The translations under genes were made by a program, and so were the position numbers. Of a stretch of 35,145 nucleotides of DNA, positions 1 to 8,923 are shown in pieces. This DNA is from Brachionus koreanus. Taxonomy: Eukaryota > Rotifera > Eurotatoria > Ploima > Brachionidae. The stretch is taken from contig PJRA01000361.1 in assembly GCA_016987375.1 (NCBI GenBank), positions 308,938 through 344,082 of the forward strand, in the 5' to 3' direction. The notes under the pieces were generated by a model. It made no database searches. It saw only the letters and a list, made by a program, of their open reading frames with translations, and was not told where the DNA came from. The first letter of the stretch is position 1, and each line of letters starts with the position of its first letter.

Positions 1-293
1 TATTTTAGCAATTTTACTTTATTGCAATTTAAACAGTGTTTTAACTTTTAGCACTGAAAGTCTTAGTTTAATGCATCAACTTAATAACATGACTTAATTT
101 TAAAATAAAAAATAGGAGTAGTATTAATGCTGAGGGAAACTTGAGTCTCCAAGTTTTTAATTAGAAAATTTAAAAAAATTCAAGTACTGGTTCTGCATTT
201 TTTTATAAAAATTCAATAAAAACACCTTAAAAAATTTAAAAAAATCAATAAATTGTTTCTATTAAGAATAAATGACTACTAAACTGTTGTTTT

Positions 294-349
294 TTAGTTT
301 TTTGAATCTTTTGATCGACCCCTTCCTCTAACTGCGGCAGCTTTTTGTT
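294..349 (-). CDS. Last coding exon of an unidentified gene (partial)
   Basis: Read on the minus strand, a pyrimidine-rich acceptor (TTTCTAATTTCTTTAG) is followed by an open phase that ends QKAAAVRGRGRSKDSKN and stop (TAA at 294-296). The GC content rises sharply just across these 56 bases. The peptide is a short basic tail with an RGRGR run, as found at the C-termini of many RNA- or chromatin-binding proteins, but it is too short to name a family. The exon begins in phase 2, so at least one upstream exon must exist. None is evident between 350 and 650, so the intron may span the foldback element at 655-942 or the gene may be broken. A possible poly(A) signal (AATAAA on this strand) lies near position 17. 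Exon call moderate, function unknown. Confidence 0.45.
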
Positions 350-654
350 CTAAAGAAATTAGAAAAACTTGAATTATCAATAGAACGCATCTAAATTTAA
401 AGTAAATAAAAGAAAATACTTAATTTTTTCGATATTAGAAGTTTAATTTTAAAGCATAAAATGAAAAAATTAAGATCCAAAGTCTTTAATCTAGTTATTT
501 AATAGCTAAATTAAAAGAACATCTACTCTAGGAAAGAAATCTAGTATTTATTTATTTCAAGAAAACACCTCATGGGTGAAAGCAAATAAATTTACTAAAT
601 AATAGCTTAACTAAAAATTTTAATTAACGAATTAATAAAATAAAATATTCATCT
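350..654. other. AT-rich stretch, no gene seen
   Basis: Low-complexity AT-rich DNA. It could be intron of the minus-strand gene whose last exon ends at 349. No coding bias or repeat is visible. Confidence 0.5.
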
Positions 655-942
655 ATTAAAAAATTCTAGAACTTTTGTTATAAAGGCCAGAATTTTTTCT
701 GCTGTTGAAACAAAGTGAAACAACTGTTGTTTCACCAACTGGGGAAGTCTGCAAAATCTCCGAGATTTCCCCAGTTGCAGGCTGCAAATTGATTGCGATT
801 TATTTTCAATATTATTATATTGAGTGAAATTTTGCAGAAATTTAGCAGACTTTCCCAATTGGTAAAACAACAGTTGTTTCACTTTGTTTCAATAGTAGAA
901 CAAATTATGGCCTTTATAACAAAAGTTATAGAATTTTTTAAT
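655..942. mobile_element. Foldback / MITE-like element with 98-nt inverted arms
   Basis: Positions 655-752 and 845-942 are inverted copies of each other, both 98 nt with about 8 mismatches by eye (about 92% identity). They start ATTAAAAAATTCTA and run inward through GTTATAAAGGCCA and TTGAAACAAAGTGAAACAAC to GTCTGC. The 92-nt centre has no coding capacity. The left arm holds its own near-perfect palindrome (715-735, GTGAAACAAC/GTTGTTTCAC around one T). A second perfect 11-bp hairpin, CAACTGGGGAA (736-746) with TTCCCCAGTTG (767-777), reaches into the centre. The whole unit could fold into a long hairpin. It looks like a non-autonomous foldback or Tc1/MULE-type MITE; no clear target-site duplication is visible, so the superfamily is open. 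Confidence 0.75.
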
Positions 943-1905
943 TTTTGTATTGAAAATTTTGTATGAAATTTCACATTGCCGTATTTTTAATTTTTACAAC
1001 ATATTTTGCCTCCTATAGATTGATTTCTTTGCATAATTGTATTTCTTACATTCTAATATTTTTTTCTATTTTCTACTTTATATTTTTTAGAAATATTATT
1101 AAATACATGAAGCTTTTTTTAAATAAAAAAAAATTTTCTCTTGATGTTTTTTTTAATTAAATAAGGATTTTTAGATATTTCAATATTTTAGTTCACAGAT
1201 ACTTTCAAACATAAGGGAAAATAAAATTGGTCAGGTGATGACTAAATAATTTATTAATTCACATACTTTAAATATTTTGAAATGGCTAAAGATAAATTTC
1301 AATAGGTCAGTTTTTCGATACATTTATTTAAAATTTTAAAAAACAAAGGTATTTAAATTATTTTTATTGAGATTTTTGGAAGCATATATAACCTAAAAAA
1401 GCGACTTTCTCCTATCTGATGAATTGCTTTATTGCAAAAATTTGGAAAAAATTAAATTATGAGATTTCCAATATATTAAATTAAAAAAAATCTAATTAGT
1501 TAAGCGATTATGAAGTCGATTTAAATTTTTTTTAAGAAATTTTTGTTAATTTAGTTTTAAATATGAAAGTTAGTTAATTTTTTTTATTACTAAAAATAAA
1601 ATGAATATTTGTGGCTAAGAATTTCAATTTTTCTGATTCTAAGTAATTTAAGTTAACATAAAATTTAGATGATTTAATCAAAGGATTGATAAAATTTCTA
1701 GGTTTCTAGGTTTATTTTTAGATTCTAACTTGTGGAAAAATTATTTATAAAAATATTTTTATCTTGGTAAAAATAGTGAATAAATTATTATATTCTTGAA
1801 TAAACGTGACTTATTTGATTAAGTAACAATGAGAATAACAACATACTTTTACAAAATTTATATTTAAAAAAGAAAATTAATTTCTAGATTAATACATTCA
1901 AAAAA
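943..1905. other. Intergenic, nothing supported
   Basis: AT-rich sequence with only a Phe/Ile/Leu-rich 65-codon open frame at 963-1160 that looks like a composition artefact. The end of this stretch is the likely promoter and 5' UTR of the secreted-protein gene starting at 1906, but no core promoter element can be assigned. Confidence 0.4.
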
Positions 1906-2454
1906 ATGAAACTTTTAATTATCTGCTCGGTCTTAATACAGCTCTCATATTCAGCAGTACCGGGAATTACCGGTCCATTACATGCGTCATGTAAAGTAGC
2001 TTGGAACTGGCCACAAACTGATTGTAAAATTGTCCATTCGAAGATTATAAGCCAAATTAACGAATGGGCAACTGATGAAAATTGTAAAGATGGAGGAGAA
2101 AAGTGTTTATACAAGCTTGTTAGTCAAAATGACAAACAAATTAAAGCAACTCACACTACTCCAGTAAAATTTTATGTCGATGATTTATCATTTGATTTCA
2201 CTCAATCAAATAGTGGTTGTCATGTTGATGTATACTAATTATAGTTAATTAATTTCTAAAATTTAAATTTTTTTTTCTATTAGGGGTTTTCAACTTCAGA
2301 AACTTGGTACGCAATTTTGGACTTTGGAACTAATTACTGTAATTTGCACAACCTGATTACTGGTTCTGGTTTGGATAAAATTCAAGGATATGTCGAAAAG
2401 ACTAGTGATGATATTTGTACACAGTTTTCAAGTGCAGATTGTGAAAAATATTAA
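1906..2454 (+). CDS. Secreted eight-cysteine protein, two exons, 164 aa
   Basis: Exon 1 is 1906-2229 and exon 2 is 2284-2454, joined in phase 0 across a 54-nt intron (gtatac...ctattag). Without the splice the frame stops two codons later; with it the reading continues GFSTSETWYAILDFGTNYCN and ends ADCEKY. Residues 1-17 form a classic signal peptide (MKLLIICSVLIQLSYSA). The mature part has eight cysteines (ASC, TDC, ENC, EKC, SGC, NYC, DIC, ADC), enough for four disulfides, and no membrane segment. The even Cys spacing and motifs such as THTTPVKFYVDDLSF and TNYCNLHNLITGSGL look like a conserved extracellular domain. I have an unverified impression of similar small secreted proteins in other aquatic animals, but I cannot name the family. 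The start ATG sits in favourable context (aaaaATGA). Function unknown. Confidence 0.85.
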
Positions 2455-2485
2455 TCTTATTTATGTACTCAATTCTCTAAAATAT

Positions 2486-2491
2486 AATAAA
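2486..2491 (+). terminator. Poly(A) signal of the secreted-protein gene
   Basis: AATAAA lies 32 nt after the stop codon of the gene ending at 2454, the usual place for a cleavage and polyadenylation signal. Confidence 0.6.
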
Positions 2492-3375
2492 GATAAAAAA
2501 AATAAATTTTTAATCAATATTATCTTGAAAAAAAAATCTTCCTAGAATATCAATATATGTTATTGTAGTGGGCTGAGAGCTGGATTGTTTGGATGAATCC
2601 ACAGATAGAAAATAGAGACTCATAGTTACTCTTTATCATAATCTGAAATTCCAATTCATTCATTTCATATTAATTTAAAAAAAATTTTAAAAATTTAAAA
2701 ATATTTATTTTTAATATTTTTTCAAGAATGATTATTAAGTTGTATTAATGCAAATATAATTTACATTAATGATACATTGATTTTTATAGATTTTTTTGCT
2801 AATGTTACTTAAACGTCTGAAAAAAAAATAACATTGATGAGACATTTTTAAAAGTTAGATTGGGACGCAAAAAGATTATTGATATTTTTATTGATGAAAT
2901 TATCATTATTAGCCATGTCATGTATGACCGATTAAAATTTAGTTTATTTAATTTTTATAAAATCATTTAAAATAGTTAAATATTGAAATTTTTAAATTTT
3001 TCCAAACTTCTAAAATTAAGGAAAAGTAAAATTTTTGGTCAAATTTCATTTTTCAAAATTGATCAAATAATTTAAATGTGCAATTAGATTTCATCGCAGA
3101 TTTTGAAGTTTTCTTACATTTCAAAGCTTTGTTTATAGAATTTTGAAAAACGACTGTAATTTATAAAAATTTATTGAATTGATATTAAAAATAAGGAAAT
3201 GTTAAAAATAGAAATAATGAAAAGGAGAGTTACTGGACACATGTGTTTAAATAGTTTGTTGCACCTTTTTTACTTAAAATATTTTTTATTGTGCAAAAAA
3301 AAGACAAAATAAAACACATCAATTTGATTGATGTGTTTTAAGAATTTTTTTAAGAATGCTTTATCTAAATAATTA
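2492..3375. other. Intergenic, no gene seen
   Basis: AT-rich sequence with many stops in all frames. The only structure I see is the hairpin at 3310-3340, listed separately. Confidence 0.45.
3310..3340. repeat. Perfect 13-bp hairpin
   Basis: TAAAACACATCAA (3310-3322), a 5-nt loop TTTGA, then TTGATGTGTTTTA (3328-3340). The stem has no mismatch. It lies beside the mariner remnant on its C-terminal side. It may be an unrelated palindrome or part of a transposon end. Confidence 0.6.
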
Positions 3376-3612
3376 AAGTTCAGGTTCTAGCTCTTCTATT
3401 TTTGCCATTGTTCTTCATCGTTGTAGTTATATGATGTCTAGTGCTATCTTGAATATGCAAACCAAGCTTTTAGTTGACCATAAAAGGATATTTTTCTTAA
3501 TATGAAGCATACATTCGTTTAAATTATTGAAAATTAAATTCTGCATCTTAAGCATTACCGTCTGAAATCAGCTCAAAGTGTATGGCATATTGAAGTTTAT
3601 GATCAAAATTTA
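3376..3612 (-). pseudogene. Decayed mariner transposase fragment
   Basis: On the minus strand, shifting between frames gives mariner-like blocks: IHFELISDGNA, then MYASY, EKYPFMVN, QDSTRHH and MAKIEELEPEL. These correspond to the region of mariner transposases that includes the second catalytic Asp (HQDNARPH in intact elements). Frames are broken by several indels and stops, and the C-terminal PPYSPDLAPSD block is absent. It is clearly related in sequence to the fragment at 7640-7855. A dead element with no host function visible. Confidence 0.7.
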
Positions 3613-4013
3613 ATAACCATGTTCAAATTTAATTTGCATAATTCTACATTCAGAAATCGTATGCAGAAATTTGCACACCTAAAAAATTAAGATTAACATT
3701 GAATGTTTACTTTAAAAATATGCTTCTGCAATAAATTTTTTTACTCAAAAATATTTTAAAACCTTTTTCAGTCATTTCTCTTGAGCATGATCATTTAAAT
3801 TTTATCGTAGTAAATTTCATCAAGCTCACAAAATTTTCTTTTTATTAAAGTGGCTAAGATGGATCCATTGAATTTTTTTATTGTGATGTTGAAAATAGAT
3901 TTAATTTTCATCTATAGGATTTTTTTAAGCAATTTTCTAAGAATTTAGTATGCGTTGTTGAATATCATTCAGTCAAATCATGAGGAACAACACAACAACG
4001 TCTGTTAGCTTTG

Positions 4014-4087
4014 TTAATCAAATTAAGCTTACAATATATCGTCGATTATGATGAGTAAAAGTCATTTGATAATTGGCGAGGACTAAG
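4014..4087 (+). repeat. Dispersed ~74-bp repeat, copy 1
   Basis: The stretch TTAATCAAATTAAG... through ...CATTTGATAATTGGCGA matches, in inverted orientation, positions 22324-22400 with about 8 differences over 74 bases by eye. Copy 1 abuts the 5' end of the non-LTR remnant at about 4110. It may be a piece of another repeat family into which that element was inserted. Confidence 0.65.
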
Positions 4088-4109
4088 ATTTGATTGCTCT
4101 CAACAACCA

Positions 4110-4831
4110 GTCTACCTGATCCTTTCTTCCTTAAAAGACTCGCATCATCACATCTTAGGCATTACGCTTGACTCAAAACTTACATTTAGCTCAATGATAG
4201 ATGATTTAAAAAAACGCTGTAATTCAAGACTTAACATAAAAAAATATCTATTAAATAAAAAATAGGCTCTGAAACCGAAAACACTGGGTAATCTATACAA
4301 ATCCTTAATAGGGTCAATATTAGATTATTATTTTCCTTGTTTAAATTCATTTTCAAAAACCAGCATAAAAAAACTACAAGTAATTCAAAATTCAGCAGTC
4401 CGATCTGTTCTGAATCTAAAGTATGATACTCCCTTTAACATAATTAATCATGAGGCCTTTAACAAACTTAAACTACTAACAGTCTCGATTCGACTTCTTG
4501 AGTTGAGTGAGAGATATGTTAGGGCAGGATTGAGTCATTCTATTCCATTGGTTGTCAAACTGGTGGAAGAATATAAGATAGGTTTCGAATCTCGATACAT
4601 CGAAAATCCTACTTCACTGTGTAATTGCTACCTTACTATTTCCTCTTTTTTTCCTGAGCCATCAGAAATTTACACATATGTATCCTGTTACTCTCTATTT
4701 AATTTATCTATTTTTTTCTTTTTAAATCATATTTACTATATTTTAATTTTATTAATTTAAATTTACTCTATTTTTAATTTTTTTCTTAATCTGAAGGAGC
4801 ATTAGTTCGGTACAGTAAACAAATAAATAAA
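4110..4831 (+). mobile_element. 5'-truncated non-LTR retrotransposon (RT C-terminus plus 3' tail)
   Basis: From about 4110 one frame runs to 4760 with a single in-frame TAG (4263-4265). It reads SHHHILGITLDSKLTF, then LGNLYKSLIGSILDY, KKLQVIQNSAVRSVLNL and LLELSERYVRAGLSHSIP. The LGITLDSKLTF and IxKLQxIQNxAVR blocks mark the C-terminal part of Jockey/CR1-type ORF2 proteins, after the polymerase core. Endonuclease and YxDD core are missing, so this is a 5' truncation typical of target-primed reverse transcription. The 3' end at 4791-4831 (CTGAAGGAGCATTAGTTCGG, then AAACAAATAAATAAAT) matches the isolated end at 30661-30722, so the same family is present twice. One stop in about 220 codons suggests fairly recent insertion. 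Confidence 0.85.
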
Positions 4832-4851
4832 TATTAAATTTTTAAACCAAA

Positions 4852-5475
4852 AATTTATTTATTAATTCTAAGCTAAGGCCGATCGCCGACCACTTGCTCA
4901 GTGACCCGTCAAATAAGGGGCACTGTGTAAAAAAAATATAAAAATTACAAAATTTAGTATAAAAGGTAATGAAAAAAGTCATTCCTAAAAAAAATCATTC
5001 CTAAAAAAATGTTTGTCTTTTAATTGATAAGAGACTGTCGGAAATGAAAACTAAGTTGCGTCAAATCTACAAATCTGGAATATTAAGCCTGATATATTAT
5101 CTTTACTCCCTGTCTTATATATATATCTCTGAGCTTTTGGACTTTGACATCTTTTTTCTAATTTGAACGGTTCTCAGTAGTGTTTTTCAGCTTAACAAGT
5201 TTGCATTTGTCCTGCACTGACATGTTTTCCTTATCCAATTCTCTGGTAATTTCCAAGATTTCGCTAATGAAGTCATTCGTAATCGGTTGTTTTGCTAGCT
5301 CAATCATCATCTTCTTAGTGAGTTCATTTTCAATTAATCGATTGAAAAAGTCGTTTATGTTCATACTCTCAAACCCATAAGTTAAAACTGGCCTCACATA
5401 GGTCTTGTAAAGATGGGCCTTCGTATTTGGATGCATTTGATTTGTTACTAAACCCAGAAATTTATTTTTAGAATT
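4852..5475 (-). mobile_element. Non-LTR retrotransposon remnant, opposite strand
   Basis: The minus frame from about 5475 reads KFLGLVTNQMHPNTKAHLYK then TYVRPVLTYGFES, the connection region after a reverse transcriptase core. It then jumps to a C-terminal block (FFNRLIENELTKKMMIELAK...). The join is probably an internal deletion, because the related fragment at 24153-24383 has about 45 residues after YGFEN that are missing here. The 3' UTR side contains GGTCGGCGATCGGCCTTAGC and ends near 4852 in AATAAATAAATTT, an A-rich retro tail. It lies tail to tail with the plus-strand element ending at 4831. Confidence 0.7.
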
Positions 5476-6304
5476 AAATAAAACAAAGAGTTAGAAATTT
5501 TATTAATTAAAAGAGCATTGAATTCTGTTTATTTTAACATACAATATGACATGCTAAAATTTTTGAATTACAAACATGCTAAAATTTGCAACTTTTAAAA
5601 AAAAAAGAAAAATTTAATAAGCAGACAAACGATTGTAAATGAGAATTTTTGTTTCTTATTAAATTGAATAGCTTTAATTAAAATTGTCAATGTATTTTTT
5701 TATTTTTCAAGCAAATTTAATTCGCGTAATCTGCTTTATTTTATGGAAGTTGCAAATTGAAAAATTCTAGCAATCGATTTTTCTTCTCAAATTTCATTCA
5801 ATTATCAGAACAAAAAAAATGAGGAAAATTCAAAATAGCTACTCTTTTCTCTTTTTTTTTTTTTTGTTGTCTAAATAAATTTTTTGATTATTCCGCTTTA
5901 AAAATTTCATTCAAAATTAACAGACCTTTTTTTAAATGTTTAATTTGCAAATTTTATTCGAATCATTTCTTGAAAAGAAGTTAACCTGCTTGTAAGTTTT
6001 TCGATAGGATTTTTTTTCCAATTTTTAAACTAGCTTTAAGCTGAATTAAAACAAATGAGAGATTTTTCAGCCAATGCTTGTCTTAATCACTCCCAATGGC
6101 ATTCATTATTTCTCAATCACTCATCATGAAAATTTAATGTTAATAAAATCTAGATAATATTATTTTACGTGATAATAAAATTGATTTTTTAAGATTTAAT
6201 TATCTTTAGTCATGATATTTCAGTAATAAAAACAATTTTTCACTGATGAAACGAAATCATTTTAAATTTAACTAGAATTAGAATAGAACAAAGCGTCTAG
6301 TCAA
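5476..6304. other. Intergenic, upstream region of the K2P gene
   Basis: AT-rich sequence without coding signal. It presumably holds the promoter and 5' UTR of the potassium channel gene starting at 6305. No TATA box or initiator can be assigned with confidence in such composition. Confidence 0.4.
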
Positions 6305-7546
6305 ATGGATGAGAATTTTTCGAATTTTTCAATTAAAAGACAAAATATTAGAACTGTATCACTAGTTGTGTGCACACTGGTCTATTTGCTGACCGGAGCA
6401 GCAGTGTTCGATTCTCTCGAGTCGCCCAACGAACAGCTAAATCGTCAAAAGCTAAACAATCATATAGCTAAATTTAAACAGCAAATAAATATGTCCGACT
6501 ACGAATTCGAAAATCTGTACAAGCTTATAATACGCAAGGCTCATTTCAACAGAAGCTCACAGTGGGAATTCGGAGGCTCGTTTTTCTTTTGCACTCTAGC
6601 TCTGGCATTAATTGGCTACGGTCACTCAACACCTAATACAGGCATAGGCAAGTTTTTTTGCATCATTTACATTTTGTTCGGCATTCCTGTCTCGCTTATT
6701 ATGTTTCAATCAGTCGGCGAGAGGCTAAACGGCTTTCTAAATTATTTGATAAAAAAAATAAAATTAATCGATTTTAGATTTTATAAATTTAAACATAAGA
6801 GCGCATCCAACAAGGATTTGATAGTAGCCGAATCGATGCTTACTTTAGTGCTTGTTCTAACAGCCTCGTATGTGTTTTCGGTATATGAGGGTTGGAGCTA
6901 TTTTGACGCCATCTATTATTCCTTTATCACTCTCACTACCATTGGTTTTGGGGACTTTGTGCCACTGCAGAAACACAACTATCTACGTCACAATCCTATT
7001 TATGTTGCATTCACAGTATTTTTTATTACCACAGGCCTAACAATTCTTGCCTCATCAACTAATTTATTAGTTTTATATCTGGTGAATATAAATAGTGAAG
7101 AAAATTTGCGCAAAAGAATTAGGCTCAAAATGAAAAAGCAAGAGCAAATGCAAAAGATGCTTATTGGTGACGTGATATCAACAGTAAACAATCAAGACGT
7201 AGTCACTTTTATTGATGAAAAGCCCAATTTGACTGCTCTCGCAGACGAAAAGTCCGTTTGTTCATGTGATGACATATTCTTGTGCTGTAGACTGTGCACT
7301 AACAGACTTAAATTTGGTACTAAAAATTATTTTAGGAAAAAATTTGTCGCCACAAAAACCAAACAGGAAAGATATTATTTCGGCATAAAAAGAAAACCTT
7401 TGTCACAAATAGAGCATATTAGCCGATATTATGATTTGAAGACTGACAACATTGTGCAAGAATACAATGAAATTAAACACTTAAGAAAATTTGCGAATGA
7501 GCAAAATTTTAAAATTAATAAAATTACAAGAAGAACGTCTTGTTAA
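6305..7546 (+). CDS. TASK-like two-pore-domain potassium channel (K2P), intronless
   Basis: A 413-aa plasma-membrane leak K+ channel with the K2P plan of four membrane segments and two pore loops. M1 is at about 17-36, then an extracellular cap with a sequon (NMS, 62-64). Pore 1 has LIGYGH at 102-107, M2 is 117-136, M3 174-193, pore 2 has TTIGFGDF at 211-218, and M4 is about 232-258. TASK hallmarks are the His directly after GYG (H107, the acid sensor in TASK channels) and the post-M4 stretch LVLYLVNINSEENLRKR, which parallels the VLRFxT region of TASKs. Odd points: the Thr before IGYG in pore 1 is Leu; a cysteine cluster (CSCDDIFLCCRLC, 319-331) lies in the cytosolic tail; and the last residues, RRTSC, resemble the 14-3-3 binding tail of TASK-1/3. 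The whole gene is one exon. Family call is firm; the exact subfamily is inferred. Confidence 0.93.
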   Translation: MDENFSNFSIKRQNIRTVSLVVCTLVYLLTGAAVFDSLESPNEQLNRQKLNNHIAKFKQQINMSDYEFENLYKLIIRKAHFNRSSQWEFGGSFFFCTLALALIGYGHSTPNTGIGKFFCIIYILFGIPVSLIMFQSVGERLNGFLNYLIKKIKLIDFRFYKFKHKSASNKDLIVAESMLTLVLVLTASYVFSVYEGWSYFDAIYYSFITLTTIGFGDFVPLQKHNYLRHNPIYVAFTVFFITTGLTILASSTNLLVLYLVNINSEENLRKRIRLKMKKQEQMQKMLIGDVISTVNNQDVVTFIDEKPNLTALADEKSVCSCDDIFLCCRLCTNRLKFGTKNYFRKKFVATKTKQERYYFGIKRKPLSQIEHISRYYDLKTDNIVQEYNEIKHLRKFANEQNFKINKITRRTSC

Positions 7547-7564
7547 TCTTTTTTTTAGATGGAA

Positions 7565-7570
7565 AATAAA
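7565..7570 (+). terminator. Poly(A) signal of the K2P gene
   Basis: AATAAA 18 nt after the stop codon of the channel gene. Confidence 0.5.
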
Positions 7571-7639
7571 AGATTGTCTCAGGTTTTTAGTGTTTAAATT
7601 AATTTTTAATTTAATGTAAAATTACATTCAATTTTAATT

Positions 7640-7855
7640 CCTTGTTCGATCAGAAAAAATATGCTAATCGTATATGTTGGATAAAAAAGAGGTTCAATCC
7701 CTTCAAGTTCTTCTACTTTTGTCATTGTTCTTCTAGCTGAATGAGGTCTAGTGTTATCTTGAAGAAACAAATATAGCTTTCAGTTGACCAGAGAAGGATA
7801 TTTTTCCTGAAAAGAAGCATATATTCGTTCTAATTGTTCAGAATAATGTCCACAC
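7640..7855 (-). pseudogene. Mariner transposase fragment
   Basis: On the minus strand one frame reads HYSEQLERIYASFQEKYPSL, VN, an in-frame TGA, KLYLFLQDNTRPHSARRTMT, KVEELEGIEPLFYPTY. This is the mariner block around the second catalytic Asp (QDN), followed by the decayed equivalent of the PPYSPDLAPSD motif (YPTYTISIFF). The N-terminal DNA-binding part and first Asp are missing. It is better preserved than the 3376-3612 fragment, with one stop in about 60 codons. Confidence 0.85.
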
Positions 7856-8495
7856 TTTGGAAATTCCAACAAAAGCAAATCTGTTAATCAAAGAATCAAA
7901 TAAATTATCAATTTAAAATAATGATTATTCGGAATTCCGACTAATATATTTACATGATAAATTAACTCTAATTTCTGGTACAAAATGTCAGACAATTTCT
8001 GTATTCTGTCATTATCTCCATTTATTCATATAATAATATTTCATGAGAAATTATTTCTAAGCATTTGCTTTTAAATAAAATCAAACAAAACTTTTGTTAA
8101 ATTTATTATGCAATTATGACAAATAAAAAAGATACAATAATGCAGTAAAAAATTCGATTTTATATAAAGTAAATATTTCTTGCTTTTCAAAATCGAAGAC
8201 AATGTTGTTATTTACAAATGGCTCAAATTTTTTGGGGCTGAAAAATTTAATCTTTAAGTGATTACAAAAATAACTAAAAGCAGTGACAAATTTACTATAT
8301 AAAATACCGACAAGTATGTTTGACGATGTGACTATTTATAAGTTTGTATTGACAAAATAAACTAATTATAAATAACAAATAATTTTATACACATCTTTAA
8401 ATGGTTTAATTTTTTAAAGTTAATTGACTGGAAAAAAATTAATTTAGAGCTAAGAGCAAAATAATGAGAAAAATAAGAATAATTTATTCACTGTA
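7856..8495. other. No gene seen
   Basis: AT-rich, stop-dense in all frames. No repeat family recognised. Confidence 0.4.
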
Positions 8496-8652
8496 AAATT
8501 TTAATAAGTAATTTTAATCTGATATAACATTTTGTTTCAACTATATTCTGTTTATTCAAAAATTTTTTCATGTGGCTGAAAGGAAGGACTAATTTTCTAT
8601 TCCAACCAGCCAAGGCTTTGCCGAAGTATATTTTAAATAAATGAATAAAAAA
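8496..8652 (+). mobile_element. Non-LTR retrotransposon 3' end, copy A
   Basis: About 155 bp that match, in inverted orientation, 14583-14738 with roughly 90% identity by eye. The shared core is GCTGAAAGGAAGGACTAA, and both end in TATAYTTTAAATAAATRAATAAA. A shorter third copy is at 25288-25367. The common right end with an AAAT-type tail marks it as the 3' terminus of a 5'-truncated non-LTR element or an associated SINE. No coding part is present here. Confidence 0.7.
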
Positions 8653-8692
8653 TTTTATTTTAATTATTATAAAAGATTTAAAGTACAGATTT

Positions 8693-8870
8693 TTTCGTAC
8701 CAACTTTTTCAGAATTAAATATAGAAGAAGACGCTATCAATTATTCTAATCTTGCATGGAATATATTTCAGGGATACTCGACAATTAACTACGTTACAAT
8801 AACAATTGTAGCACAAATCGTAAGCTTGCTTACGATTTGATTCTCAAGGAAATGGCAAAATTTTATAACC
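8693..8870 (+). pseudogene. SWIM-domain (MULE-like) transposase fragment
   Basis: ACTTTTTCAGAATTAAATAT starts a block nearly identical to the start of the SWIM fragment on the minus strand at 13962-14270. Translated it reads ELNIEEDAINYSNLAWNIFQ and GYSTINY. After that the homology is interrupted by a sequence containing a 24-nt palindrome (8815-8838) and resumes as DSQGNGK, matching DGSNGNWK of the other copy. The zinc-binding Cys residues are lost. A dead fragment, too short to do anything as protein. Confidence 0.7.
8815..8838. repeat. Perfect 11-bp palindrome within the SWIM fragment
   Basis: AAATCGTAAGC, two T, GCTTACGATTT. It sits exactly where homology to the other SWIM copy is broken, so it looks like an insertion or a repair scar. 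Confidence 0.7.
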
Positions 8871-8923
8871 TAAAAACAGAGTATTTATAAATAAAAATGA
8901 ATAATTAATTTAAATAAAAAAAT

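Noticed and set aside
649..882. 77-codon minus frame
   Set aside because: It lies wholly in the foldback element's arms and centre; its content follows from the inverted repeat, and it has no homology.
963..1160. 65-codon Phe/Ile-rich frame
   Set aside because: Such composition arises by chance in AT-rich DNA; no splice or poly(A) context supports a gene.
8488..8703. 71-codon minus frame
   Set aside because: It is antisense to the retrotransposon 3' end and does not look like protein.
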